A stretch of DNA of 64,000 nucleotides from Pseudodesulfovibrio portus (lineage in GTDB: Bacteria; Desulfobacterota; Desulfovibrionia; Desulfovibrionales; Desulfovibrionaceae), in assembly GCF_026000375.1 (NCBI RefSeq), contig NZ_AP026708.1, positions 2,764,001-2,828,000 on the forward strand. The letters are read 5' to 3'. The notes under the pieces are model-generated. The model was not told the DNA's origin. It searched no databases and saw nothing but the letters and a program-made list of their open reading frames with translations. Made by a program: the position numbers and the translations under genes. Positions 1 through 8,441 of the stretch are shown here, piece after piece (the stretch's first letter is position 1; each line of letters begins with the position of its first letter).

Positions 1-696
1 CTGTCGCGGGTCAAGAAGGCTGGGGAAATCAGTTTCGCCATGAGCGGCGGGTATCCCCCGTTCAACTTCTATAACGAAAGCAACGAACTCGTCGGTTTTG
101 ACGTGGACGTCGCAAGGGAAGTGGCCGCCCGCCTGGGCGTTTCGCTCAAGCCCGTGACCACCGAATGGAGCGGCATCATCGAAGGCCTGCGTTCCGGCGT
201 CTACGACGGCATTCTCGGTTCCATGGCCGTGACGGAGAAACGGCTGGAAGTGGTCGATTTTTCAACCCCATACTACTATTCGGGCGCGCAGCTGCTCGTG
301 AAGAAGGGCGCGTCCTATTCCGACCCTGCCCAGCTCAAGGGTAAGATCATCGGCGTGGTCACGGGAACGACCTTTTCCGACGACGCCGTCGGGCTCGGGG
401 CCGGGGACGTGAGGCTCTACAAGGACGACACCCACACCCTGACCGAGTTGAACAACGGCGTGGTGGACGGCGTCATCACCGACCGCGTGGTCGGCGTGAA
501 TGCCATGAACAGCGGGAAATTCGACATAGCCCTGCTCGGGATGCCGTTGCGCGGCGAAGACATCGCCGTGGCCTTCCGCAAGGGCGACGACACCCTGCTG
601 GCCGAGGTCAACAAGGCGCTGAGCGCCATGCATGCGGACGGCACCCTTTCCGACCTCAGCCGCAAATGGCTCAAGACCGACATCACGGTCCGATAA
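1..696 (+). CDS. Amino-acid ABC transporter substrate-binding protein (5' truncated)
   Basis: The frame is open from the first base, so the N-terminus and any signal peptide lie outside the window; 231 residues are visible. The visible part begins in the first lobe of a family 3 periplasmic solute-binding protein (motifs YPPFNFYN and [11 protein letters not shown]), continues through the typical [13 protein letters not shown] and [15 protein letters not shown] segments, and ends WLKTDITVR, as in other polar amino-acid binding proteins. A permease and an ATPase gene follow, so it should deliver an amino acid to that importer in the periplasm. The ligand cannot be read from sequence. The lysine aminomutase gene just downstream makes a basic amino acid conceivable, but that is inference. 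Confidence 0.9.
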   Translation: MSRVKKAGEISFAMSGGYPPFNFYNESNELVGFDVDVAREVAARLGVSLKPVTTEWSGIIEGLRSGVYDGILGSMAVTEKRLEVVDFSTPYYYSGAQLLVKKGASYSDPAQLKGKIIGVVTGTTFSDDAVGLGAGDVRLYKDDTHTLTELNNGVVDGVITDRVVGVNAMNSGKFDIALLGMPLRGEDIAVAFRKGDDTLLAEVNKALSAMHADGTLSDLSRKWLKTDITVR

Positions 697-708
697 CGCA
701 CTCCGGTC

Positions 709-751
709 CGGCGCGGCGTTTCGTGGGGGAACGCCGCGTCGGTCTTTTTTT
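709..751 (+). terminator. Intrinsic terminator/attenuator between binding protein and permease
   Basis: A GC-rich stem (GCGCGGCGTT paired with AACGCCGCG) with a 9-nt loop is followed within a few bases by seven Ts. It lies between the stop codon of the binding-protein gene and the ribosome-binding site of the permease. Partial termination here would give more binding protein than membrane components, a common arrangement in ABC importer operons. Confidence 0.75.
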
Positions 752-768
752 AACAACAGGACAAAGCC

Positions 769-1431
769 ATGTACTTCGATTATACCGCGCTCGCCAAATA
801 CCTGCCGTTCTTTCTGCCGGCTGCCTGGATGACCATCAAGGTCACGACCATGGGCATTCTGCTCGGAATGGGGCTGGGGCTGGGAACGGCCTTTCTGCGC
901 ATTTCCGAGAAACCGGTCTTCTACCTTCCGGCCCGGGCCTACATATACCTTATTCGGGGTACTCCCCTGTTGCTTCAGCTGCTGTTCATCTATTTCGGCC
1001 TGCGCAGCGTGGCCGGGTTCGACGCCCTGACCTCGGCCACTCTGGCCCTCGGCATCCACAACGGCGCGTATATCGCCGAGATATTCAGGGGGGCCATCGT
1101 CTCCGTCTCCGGCGGCCAGATGGAAGCCGCGCGGAGCCTGGGCATGTCCTACAGGCGCGCCATGGTCCGCATCGTGCTTCCGCAGGCCTTCAAGCGGGCC
1201 ATTCCCGCCCTGGGCAACCAGTTCATCATCGCCCTGAAGGATTCCTCCCTGGCCTCAACCATCACCATCAACGAGCTGCTGCTCAAGTCCCAGCAGTTGG
1301 CCTCGTCCAATTTCATGATGATGGAGATGCTGACCATCGCGGCGTTGTTCTATCTGTTGTACACGGCAATCTTCAGCAAGACTTTCAGCTTCATCGAGTC
1401 CCGTCTCGATGTGGACGGGGTGCAGGCATGA
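769..1431 (+). CDS. Polar amino-acid ABC transporter permease (HisM/GlnP family)
   Basis: A 220-residue inner-membrane protein with several hydrophobic segments (about residues 12-40, 54-78, 80-100 and 180-205). It carries the cytoplasmic EAA loop ([14 protein letters not shown], starting near residue 120) through which permeases of this family contact the ATPase. Length and the G-rich first half fit the HisM/GlnP family; a single permease gene suggests a homodimer. The stop codon overlaps the start of the ATPase gene as ATGA, indicating translational coupling. Confidence 0.92.
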   Translation: MYFDYTALAKYLPFFLPAAWMTIKVTTMGILLGMGLGLGTAFLRISEKPVFYLPARAYIYLIRGTPLLLQLLFIYFGLRSVAGFDALTSATLALGIHNGAYIAEIFRGAIVSVSGGQMEAARSLGMSYRRAMVRIVLPQAFKRAIPALGNQFIIALKDSSLASTITINELLLKSQQLASSNFMMMEMLTIAALFYLLYTAIFSKTFSFIESRLDVDGVQA

Positions 1432-2174
1432 CTTTGGACGAACAACAACCCGTCATCGAGATCAACGGCCTGAACAAGTGGTTCGGGGACAACCACGTGC
1501 TCAAGGGCATCGACCTCGACGTCCTGGACTCCGAGGTCCTGTGCGTCATCGGTGCCAGCGGCTCCGGCAAGTCCACCCTGTTGCGCTGCGTCAACTACCT
1601 GGAGACCTTCCAGGAGGGCTCGGTGCGCATCAAGGGGTGGGAGCTGACCGGCGATGAAAAACGCATCAACTCGTTGCGCGCCAGGGTGGGCATGGTGTTT
1701 CAGCATTTCAACCTGTTCCCCCACATGACCGTGCTGGGCAACGTCATGGAGGGCCCGTCCCAGGTCAAGAAGGTCAAGAAGCGGGCCGCCAGGGAAATCG
1801 GCAGGCATTTCCTGGACAAGGTCGGCTTGAGCGACAAGGAGAAAGCCTATCCCAATACGTTGTCCGGCGGCCAGAAACAGCGCGTGGCCATCGCCAGGGC
1901 CCTGGCCATGGAGCCGGACGTGATGCTCTTCGACGAGCCCACGTCCGCCCTGGACCCGGAGCTGGTGGGCGAGGTGCTCTCGGTCATGAAGGACCTGGCC
2001 GAGGACGGCATGACCATGATGGTCGTCACTCACGAGATGGGCTTTGCCCGCGAGGTGGGGGACATGGTCGCCTTCATGGACCAGGGCGTGATCCTGGAAG
2101 AGAACACGCCCTCGGCCTTTTTCGACGCCCCCAAGGAAGAACGGACTCGGGAGTTCCTGAGTCAGATACTGTAA
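1428..2174 (+). CDS. Amino-acid ABC transporter ATP-binding protein (GlnQ-like)
   Basis: A 248-residue ABC ATPase. Walker [10 protein letters not shown] is at residues 42-50, followed by the Q-loop region ([12 protein letters not shown]), signature LSGGQKQR, Walker B VMLFDEP and switch histidine VVTHEM, all in the expected order for a polar amino-acid transporter ATPase. The frame is open further upstream, but the ATG that overlaps the permease stop gives the family's normal N-terminus, so I use it. It should energise import together with the two preceding gene products. Confidence 0.95.
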   Translation: MTLDEQQPVIEINGLNKWFGDNHVLKGIDLDVLDSEVLCVIGASGSGKSTLLRCVNYLETFQEGSVRIKGWELTGDEKRINSLRARVGMVFQHFNLFPHMTVLGNVMEGPSQVKKVKKRAAREIGRHFLDKVGLSDKEKAYPNTLSGGQKQRVAIARALAMEPDVMLFDEPTSALDPELVGEVLSVMKDLAEDGMTMMVVTHEMGFAREVGDMVAFMDQGVILEENTPSAFFDAPKEERTREFLSQIL

Positions 2175-2187
2175 TCAAGGAGTTGTT

Positions 2188-3501
2188 TTGGAAATATTCA
2201 ATGAACACCAACAGGAGGTCGCTGAGACGCTCCGCCGGGAAACCTCGAAATCGGACTGGACTGACTGGAAGTGGCATATCCGCCATTCCGTCAAGAGCGT
2301 CGATGACTTCGAGCGTGTGCTGGGCGTGAGCTTCCCGGAAGGGAAAAAACGGATATTCGAACGCACCGTGGACAAGTTCCCCATGTCCGTCACCCCGTAT
2401 TATCTCTCCCTCATCGATCCGGAGGATTACGAGAACGACCCGGTCTTCCACCAGTCCTTCCCGTCGGGCGAAGAACTCAAGATCGGTCGTTTCGACATGA
2501 CCGATCCCCTGCACGAGGACGAGGACAGCCCGGCTCCGGGCATCACCCACCGCTATCCCGACCGGGTTCTCTTCCACATCAGCAACCTCTGCTCCATGTA
2601 CTGCCGCCACTGCACGCGCAAGCGCAAGGTGGGCGATCGGGATTCCATCCCGTCCCGCGACGACATCGAGCAGGGGCTCGAGTACATCCGCAACACGCCG
2701 CAGATTCGCGACGTGCTTCTCTCGGGCGGCGACCCGTTCATGCTGTCCGACGAGCGTTTGGATTGGGTCCTGACCCGGATCGGCGAAATCGAGCATGTGG
2801 AGGTGGTCCGGATCGGCACCCGCATGCCCGTGGTCCTGCCCTACCGGATCACGGACGAGCTGGTGTCCATGCTGAAGAAGCACCATCCGCTTTGGATCAA
2901 CACGCATTTCAACCACCCTCGCGAGATCACCACGTCCGCCCGACGCGCCCTGCAGAAGCTGGCCGAGGCCGGGATACCGCTGGGCAACCAGAGCGTGCTC
3001 CTGGCCGGAGTCAACGACTGCCAGCGGCTGATAAGGACCCTGAATCACAAGCTGGTCAAGAACCGGGTGCGCCCCTACTATCTGTATCAGTGCGACCTGT
3101 CCGAGGGATTGACCCATTTCCGCACCCCAATCGGCAAGGGTATCGAGATCATCGAGAGCCTGCGCGGCCACACAAGCGGCTTTTCCGTGCCCACCTACGT
3201 GGTGGACGCGCCGGGCGGCGGCGGCAAGATTCCGGTCATGCCCAATTACATCGTGTCCTGGGGGCCGAATAAGGTGGTGCTCAGGAATTACGAGGGCGTC
3301 ATCACCACCTACAACGAGCCCGAGTCCTACGAGCCCAACTACTGTGATCGCGATTGTTTGAACTGCAGCCTCCAGCTCAAGGAGGACGATGCGGAAGAAA
3401 AGGCGATCGGCATCGAGAAGCTCCTGTCCGACTGGGACGACACGACCAGCCTGACCCCGGAGAACAACGAACGTTTGGAGAGGAGAGACGATGCAGCCTG
3501 A
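2188..3501 (+). CDS. ablA: Lysine 2,3-aminomutase (KamA/AblA family radical SAM enzyme)
   Basis: A 437-residue radical SAM, PLP-dependent aminomutase that interconverts L-lysine and beta-lysine. The [4Fe-4S] ligands are in CSMYCRHC (Cys135, 139, 142). The PLP-binding region [12 protein letters not shown] and a C-terminal Cys cluster (YCDRDCLNC) match true lysine aminomutases rather than the shorter EpmB proteins. No ATG lies at the right place; a TTG five bases after AAGGAG is used as start. The last 11 bases overlap the acetyltransferase gene, so the two are probably translated together to make N-epsilon-acetyl-beta-lysine, an osmoprotectant. Confidence 0.92.
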   Translation: MEIFNEHQQEVAETLRRETSKSDWTDWKWHIRHSVKSVDDFERVLGVSFPEGKKRIFERTVDKFPMSVTPYYLSLIDPEDYENDPVFHQSFPSGEELKIGRFDMTDPLHEDEDSPAPGITHRYPDRVLFHISNLCSMYCRHCTRKRKVGDRDSIPSRDDIEQGLEYIRNTPQIRDVLLSGGDPFMLSDERLDWVLTRIGEIEHVEVVRIGTRMPVVLPYRITDELVSMLKKHHPLWINTHFNHPREITTSARRALQKLAEAGIPLGNQSVLLAGVNDCQRLIRTLNHKLVKNRVRPYYLYQCDLSEGLTHFRTPIGKGIEIIESLRGHTSGFSVPTYVVDAPGGGGKIPVMPNYIVSWGPNKVVLRNYEGVITTYNEPESYEPNYCDRDCLNCSLQLKEDDAEEKAIGIEKLLSDWDDTTSLTPENNERLERRDDAA

Positions 3502-4351
3502 TGAAATCATCCGTCTCGGGCATTCCCTTGTTCAGCACGGACCGACCAATGACCGCGTTTACCTGATGAAACTCGCGCCCGAAGACCTGCCGGGCATAGC
3601 GAACGACGTCTATGAGCTGGGACGGCGGCACGGCTACTCCAAGCTGTTCGCCAAAGTTCCGGCGGACGCCATGAGTCATTTCACGGACCTGGGGTTCGTG
3701 GACGAAGCCCGTGTGCCCTTCATGCACAAAGGGGAGCGGGCCGGGTATTTCATGAGCAAATACCTGGATCAGGGGCGGGCGGTCCCGCGGAACATCGAAC
3801 GGATTTCCGCAGTACTTGATCAAGCGGAGAGAAAACGGCATGAACCCCTTGCGCTTACCGGCGGGGAGGAGATACTCCGTCTTCGGCTGGGCGATGCTGA
3901 TGAGTTGGCCGAGCTCTACGGGGCGGTGTTCGAAACCTACCCGTTCCCCCTCGACGACCCGTCCTATATCCGTCAGGCCATGATAGCCGATGCCGCCTTT
4001 TTCGGCATTGTGTCCGAAGGGCGGATTGTTGCCGCCGCATCCGTGGAGTTGGATATGGAGTGGCGTTGTGCCGAAATGACGGATTTCGCCACCCGGCCGG
4101 AGTTCCGGGCAAAGGGGGCGGCGGGAAGGCTGCTGGCGACCATGGAAGAAGCATCACGTGACATCAATATCGAGGTCGCCTATACCATCGCCAGAGCCGA
4201 GAGCTTCGGCATGAACATCGTCTTTGCCAGGGCGGGGTATACCTTCGGCGGGACGTTGCACAACAACACGCAGATCGCGGGCAAACTGGAGAGCATGAAT
4301 GTCTGGCACAAGCAGATCCTATCTCGGCAAAGGGCCGGTCTTTCGGCTTAA
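3491..4351 (+). CDS. ablB: Beta-lysine N6-acetyltransferase (AblB, GNAT family)
   Basis: A 286-residue protein with a C-terminal GNAT fold. Residues about 120-270 include an acetyl-CoA loop of the form [10 protein letters not shown], and a leading domain starts [15 protein letters not shown]. It directly follows and overlaps the lysine 2,3-aminomutase gene, the diagnostic arrangement of ablAB. By family knowledge it acetylates the epsilon-amino group of beta-lysine using acetyl-CoA in the cytoplasm, completing synthesis of a compatible solute. The GNAT fold is clear; the exact substrate rests mainly on the neighbour. Confidence 0.88.
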   Translation: MQPDEIIRLGHSLVQHGPTNDRVYLMKLAPEDLPGIANDVYELGRRHGYSKLFAKVPADAMSHFTDLGFVDEARVPFMHKGERAGYFMSKYLDQGRAVPRNIERISAVLDQAERKRHEPLALTGGEEILRLRLGDADELAELYGAVFETYPFPLDDPSYIRQAMIADAAFFGIVSEGRIVAAASVELDMEWRCAEMTDFATRPEFRAKGAAGRLLATMEEASRDINIEVAYTIARAESFGMNIVFARAGYTFGGTLHNNTQIAGKLESMNVWHKQILSRQRAGLSA

Positions 4352-5195
4352 CATATCCTATTCGATCTGGTGGAATCTGCTGCTCCTGACAGTGGGGTCG
4401 CTCATCGTATCGGTGGGCATCAAGAGCCTGGCCGTTCCCCACGGCCTCGTGACCGGGGGCGTGTTCGGCCTTGCCTCCCTGCTGTACTATATGACGGACG
4501 CGATGAATCCCGGCTGGATATACTTCCTGCTGAACGTGCCGCTGTTCCTGTTCGCCTGGTTCAAGGTCAGCCGGAGGTTTTTTCTTTACAGCCTCTACGC
4601 CATGGTGGCGACCACGCTCCTCTATGAGTCGGTCACCATCCACATCCAGGTTCAGGATCAGCTGTACGCCGCCATAGCCAGCGGCGTCATGACCGGATTC
4701 GGGGCGGGCATCGTGCTTCGTTCCCTGGGATCCAACGGCGGGCTGGACGTCATCGCCGTCTATCTCTTCCAAAAATTCAACGTGGGCATCGGCCGCGTCT
4801 ATATGGTGTTCAACGCATTGCTGTTTTGCGGCAGCCTCATGCGGCTGCCGCTGGACGTCATCATAGCATCACTGATCATGGTCGTTATCACTTCCATGGT
4901 GGTGGACCAGACACTGTCGCTTTTCAGCCAGCGCAAGGTCGTGTTCATCATCTCCAACATGGCCGATGAGATCAGCAGGGACGTCCTCATCCAGCTCAAG
5001 CAGAGTGCGACGTTTCTCAAGGGATTCGGCGCGTTCTCCCGACAAGAGAAGAACGTGCTCATGACCGTGGTCAACAACGTGCAGCTCAAGAAGCTGGAAG
5101 AGATAACCTTCACCCACGACGAAGATGCGCTGTTCATCGTCGAGAACACGTTCTCGGTAATCGGCGCGAGCTTTTCCCGCAGGAAAATATATTGA
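4299..5195 (+). CDS. YitT family membrane protein (DUF161 + DUF2179)
   Basis: A 298-residue protein with about five or six transmembrane segments in the first 190 residues (for example LLLLTVGSLIVSVGIKSLAV and SNGGLDVIAVYLFQKFNVGIG). A soluble C-terminal domain (about 210-298, KVVFIISNMADEISRDVLIQ) is typical of the YitT group. Function of the family is not established; a role in small-molecule export is sometimes suggested. The start lies 53 bases inside ablB; no alternative ATG, GTG or TTG exists before the first membrane helix, so the overlap is probably real and implies coupling to ablAB. Confidence 0.85.
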   Translation: MSGTSRSYLGKGPVFRLNISYSIWWNLLLLTVGSLIVSVGIKSLAVPHGLVTGGVFGLASLLYYMTDAMNPGWIYFLLNVPLFLFAWFKVSRRFFLYSLYAMVATTLLYESVTIHIQVQDQLYAAIASGVMTGFGAGIVLRSLGSNGGLDVIAVYLFQKFNVGIGRVYMVFNALLFCGSLMRLPLDVIIASLIMVVITSMVVDQTLSLFSQRKVVFIISNMADEISRDVLIQLKQSATFLKGFGAFSRQEKNVLMTVVNNVQLKKLEEITFTHDEDALFIVENTFSVIGASFSRRKIY

Positions 5196-5554
5196 TGTGA
5201 CGGGGCGCGGAGTGGGTAGGGCGTTGCTGCGGGCTCCGAAGAGCGGCCGGTTCGCCTCAATCATGAGCTGAAGGGATGATCGCGCGGGGCCAAGGCGAAG
5301 CCCGCCGGACATCCGCGAAGACGCTGCTGCGGCGTTCTCCCGATAATGCGCCCGGCACCGTCCCGGCCTTGAACTCTGCTGATAATCGTCTTTCCCGGCG
5401 CTTGTGTTTAAGTCCATCCCATCATCTTGATTTCATTTAGTAATCTGTCTCAGACAAACGCTACCGAAAATGTCCTGTTCAGGACGCCGCCGCCATTTAT
5501 TTAAATGCTCATGTCCTATTATGCAGTGAACCATTCATTGTGCGCTGTGTTGAA
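5196..5554. other. Intergenic stretch without recognised genes
   Basis: Between the YitT-family gene and the hairpin element at 5555 no frame has a plausible start or protein-like composition. The first part is GC-rich with short self-complementary pieces. From about 5410 it becomes AT-richer. I recognise no RNA gene here; it may be decayed mobile or intergenic sequence. Confidence 0.5.
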
Positions 5555-5622
5555 TGACCTGCTCCCCGAAAGCTGGCCCATACTTAACATTCGATGTGGG
5601 CCAGTTTTCGGGGAGCAGGTCA
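5555..5622. repeat. 68-nt near-perfect palindrome with insertion-sequence-like tips
   Basis: Two 26-nt arms (5555-5580 and 5597-5622) are complementary except for one G.T position and enclose a 16-nt loop. The tips read TGACCTGCTCCCCG, which resembles terminal inverted repeats of some IS3-type elements. No transposase is present, so it could be a miniature element or the fused ends of a deleted insertion sequence. No clear target-site duplication is visible. It abuts the terminator of the tRNA-Thr gene. Confidence 0.6.
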
Positions 5623-5660
5623 AAAAAAGCGCTTACGACATGCCGTAAGCGCTTGTTTTT
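5622..5660 (-). terminator. Intrinsic terminator of tRNA-Thr (bidirectional)
   Basis: An 11-bp perfect stem (AAGCGCTTACG with CGTAAGCGCTT) and 6-nt loop are flanked by an A run on one side and a T run on the other. Read on the minus strand it ends the tRNA-Thr transcript with seven Ts; it could also act on the plus strand. Confidence 0.85.
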
Positions 5661-5662
5661 CC

Positions 5663-5738
<76 letters not shown>

Positions 5739-5804
5739 GAAACGGGAGACGATTTTTATAACAGGGGGAGGGGCGGGGTCAAGGGAAAAAGCGCGGGGTG
5801 CGGG

Positions 5805-7778
5805 TCAGCCGGTTTGCAGGATCAGATTGGACAGGGGGTCCACGGTGACCGGGGTGTCGGGCGGGATGACGATGGTGGAGCTGTATTCCGTGACGATGGC
5901 CGGGCCGGTGAAGCGGTTGCCCGGGCGCAGCTCGGTGCGGTCGATGATGGCCGTCTCAAATGGCTGGCCGTTGAATACGGTTTGTTGGCTGCCGACCACG
6001 GCCTGGTCGGAGAGGGCGGCCTCGCCCGCTTGGAGGCGGGGCAGGGGGAGGCGGTCCTGGCGGCCGCGGCTGCGCAGGCGGACGTTGACCACCTCCACGG
6101 GCTTGGCCGCGTTGCGGTGGCCGTACCGGCGTTCATGCAGGGTTTCGAACGCCTCGCGCATGTCCGGGGCGAACGGGACCGTGATCTCGAAGGACTGGCC
6201 CGAGTAGCGCATGTCCAGGAATCGCTCGTGGCCGATGCGTTCAGGGGGGACGCCCTCGGCGGCCAGTTCGGCCCCGGCCTGTTTTTCCAACTCGTCGAAC
6301 AGGGGGGCCAGGTCGTCCGCGCCGGTGTCCGCGCCGCGCATGACGGTTTGCGAGTAGTCCTTGACCACGTCGGCCAGGAGCATGCCCTGGGCCGAGAGGA
6401 TGCCGGGGTTGACCGGGATCAGGACACGGGGCATGCCCAGCAGCCGGGCCAGCTCGACGCAGTGCATGCCGCCCGCGCCGCCAAAGGAGAACAGGGTGAA
6501 CTCGCGGGGGTCGAACCCCTTTTCCACGGAGATTACCCGGATGGCCCGCTCCATGTTGGCTGCGGCCACGGCCAGGATGCCCTCGGCCAGCTCTCCCGGG
6601 CCCATGCCGAACCGGCGGGCAAGTCTTTCCACGCCCTCCCGCGCACCGTCCGCGTTCAGGGCCATGCCGCCGCCGAGGAAGCGTTCGGGCACGATGCGGC
6701 CGAGGAAGAGATTGGCGTCGGTCACGGTGACCTCGACGCCGCCCCGCCCGTAGCAGATGGGGCCGGGGGCCGCGCCCGCGCTCTCGGGCCCCACGCTCAG
6801 CGAGCCGCCGGGGTCCGGGGACGCGATGGAACCGCCGCCCGCGCCCACGGTGTGGATATCGATCATGGGCACCTTGACCGGGTACCCGGCTATGCTCGAC
6901 TCGAAGGTCATGGGCAGGTCCCCGTCCATGAGGCTGACGTCCGTACTCGTGCCGCCCATGTCAAAGGTGATCAGTCTGTCGAACCCGGCGGCGTGTCCGA
7001 TCTCCAGCGCACCCACCGCCCCGCCGGCCGGACCGGAAAGGATGGTGCGCACGGACTCGCGCATGGCCGTGGCTGTCGAGATGGAACCGCCGTTGGACTG
7101 CATGACGCGCAGCCTGTTGCCCGCCATGCCCCGGGTCAGATCGGTCAGGTACCGGGTCATGATGGGCGAGACATAGGCGTTGACCACCGTGGTGGAGGTG
7201 CGCTCGAACTCGCGGAATTCGGACAGGATTTCATGGGACAGGGACACGGGCAGGCCGAGTTCGGCCAGCATTTCCCCCATGCGTTTCTCGTGGTCCGGGG
7301 CCAGGAAGGAGAAAAGAAAGCAGACGGCTGCGGACTGCGCGCCGGAATTCCGCACGGCCCGCACCACCTGCCGGGCCGCGTCCTCGTCAAACGGTTCGAT
7401 CTCCTCGCCGGTTGAGGCGATCCGGCCCGGCGCGCCGAAGCGGCGTTCGCGCGGCACGATGTGGGGCTGCCGCCGGTAGGCCAGGTCGTAGAGGCGGCTG
7501 CGGTTCTGGCGGCCGATCTCGATGACGTCCGTGAAATTGGCGTTGGTCACCAGGGCGGTGGGCACCCCCTTGCGTTCCAGGATGGCGTTGGTGGCCACGG
7601 TGGAGCCGTGCACCACGGACATGTCCTCCGCGTCCCCGGCGATGCGGGCCAGGCCGTGCAGCACCGCCTCGGCCGGGTTGTGCGGCGTGGACAAGGTCTT
7701 GTAGGTGCCGATCCGTTCGTTGGAGACATAGATGAAGTCGGTGAAGGTGCCGCCGGTGTCGACGCCGATGGTGAGCAC
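5805..7778 (-). CDS. Hydantoinase/oxoprolinase family protein, HyuA-type subunit
   Basis: A 657-residue protein of the ATP-dependent N-methylhydantoinase A / 5-oxoprolinase family. The phosphate-binding motif GVDTGGTFTD lies at residues 4-13, a second nucleotide-binding segment reads FDMGGTSTDVSL, and FSFGGAGGMHC is the conserved signature of HyuA proteins. The start is a GTG preceded by AGGAGGA at good spacing; the longer open frame upstream lacks family similarity. These enzymes hydrolyse cyclic amides at the expense of ATP and normally need a HyuB partner. No hyuB gene is adjacent, so the partner is elsewhere or this copy acts alone. The substrate is unknown. Confidence 0.9.
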   Translation of the reverse strand: MLTIGVDTGGTFTDFIYVSNERIGTYKTLSTPHNPAEAVLHGLARIAGDAEDMSVVHGSTVATNAILERKGVPTALVTNANFTDVIEIGRQNRSRLYDLAYRRQPHIVPRERRFGAPGRIASTGEEIEPFDEDAARQVVRAVRNSGAQSAAVCFLFSFLAPDHEKRMGEMLAELGLPVSLSHEILSEFREFERTSTTVVNAYVSPIMTRYLTDLTRGMAGNRLRVMQSNGGSISTATAMRESVRTILSGPAGGAVGALEIGHAAGFDRLITFDMGGTSTDVSLMDGDLPMTFESSIAGYPVKVPMIDIHTVGAGGGSIASPDPGGSLSVGPESAGAAPGPICYGRGGVEVTVTDANLFLGRIVPERFLGGGMALNADGAREGVERLARRFGMGPGELAEGILAVAAANMERAIRVISVEKGFDPREFTLFSFGGAGGMHCVELARLLGMPRVLIPVNPGILSAQGMLLADVVKDYSQTVMRGADTGADDLAPLFDELEKQAGAELAAEGVPPERIGHERFLDMRYSGQSFEITVPFAPDMREAFETLHERRYGHRNAAKPVEVVNVRLRSRGRQDRLPLPRLQAGEAALSDQAVVGSQQTVFNGQPFETAIIDRTELRPGNRFTGPAIVTEYSSTIVIPPDTPVTVDPLSNLILQTG

Positions 7779-7977
7779 GATGTTCCTCCTGTGGTGTCGG
7801 GGGAGGATACAGCAAACCGCAGGCGTCCGCCAGAGGGCCTGTCCGCCGGAGGGCGGTCGGGTGAAGGCGCTTCCCCGACCGCGTCGTCTGTGCCGGTTGA
7901 GCCGGACGCGAACGGAAACCTTGCGGTTTCCTTGTGGAATGTGGAATAAGGACCGACAAACAGAAACGGACGCGAAC

Positions 7978-8346
7978 ATGTATTCCATCGATTTCCAAAT
8001 AGAGAACGGCGTGCTCAGGGCATCGGTCTGCGGCGTCATCGCCAGCGGCGAGGAGGCTGCGGCCAAGGCGCGGGACGTGATCGACACGGGCCTGAAGGTC
8101 GGGGTTCACCGTATCCTGCTCGATGAGCGGGAGGTGGACATCTCCATTGACGTCCACGAGATCATCTCCATTGCCAGGGAGCTTGTGGGGCGGGAGATTC
8201 CTCTCTACGGGGGCAGGATGGCCTGCCTGTATCGGCCGGAGAAGAAGGACCTCTACAAGACCTACGAGACCATCTACCAGAACCGGTCGCTGAGCTACCG
8301 GCTGTTCGACGACCCGGGCCGGGCCATGGCCTGGCTCAGGAAGTGA
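7978..8346 (+). CDS. Small STAS/SpoIIAA-like protein
   Basis: A 122-residue soluble protein with alternating strands and helices and no membrane segment. It resembles small STAS-like (SpoIIAA/SEC14-type) proteins of unknown function: an N-terminal beta-rich stretch (YSIDFQIENGVLRASVCGVI), a central conserved RILLDEREVD, and a C-terminal NRSLSYRLFDDPGRAMAWL. The last segment is shared with the gene at 60343-60771 (NRSFTVRLFSDSKAAASWF), so the two look like paralogues. An in-frame ATG 39 bases upstream is also possible. It is divergent from hyuA and precedes the acyl-CoA synthetase gene. Function unknown. Confidence 0.75.
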   Translation: MYSIDFQIENGVLRASVCGVIASGEEAAAKARDVIDTGLKVGVHRILLDEREVDISIDVHEIISIARELVGREIPLYGGRMACLYRPEKKDLYKTYETIYQNRSLSYRLFDDPGRAMAWLRK

Positions 8347-8441
8347 AGCCGTCTCCTGCCGACCTTTCCCTTGTTCCCTCCGCCCCTTTCGGGTTACTCT
8401 CGGCCCACTGTTCAACCCCGACCGCATCAGGAGTGACCCGC

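Noticed and set aside
666-1427. Longer N-terminus for the ABC ATPase (frame open from 666)
   Set aside because: It runs antisense-like in another frame through the permease gene; the ATG at 1428 gives the correct family N-terminus and an ATGA overlap.
2188-3501. EpmB (EF-P lysine aminomutase) instead of lysine 2,3-aminomutase
   Set aside because: The protein is about 100 residues longer than EpmB, has the C-terminal Cys cluster of KAM, and is overlapped by a GNAT acetyltransferase gene of the AblB type.
5448-5560. Remnant of a transposase gene
   Set aside because: No frame in this AT-richer stretch gives recognisable transposase residues; only the adjoining palindrome resembles insertion-sequence ends.
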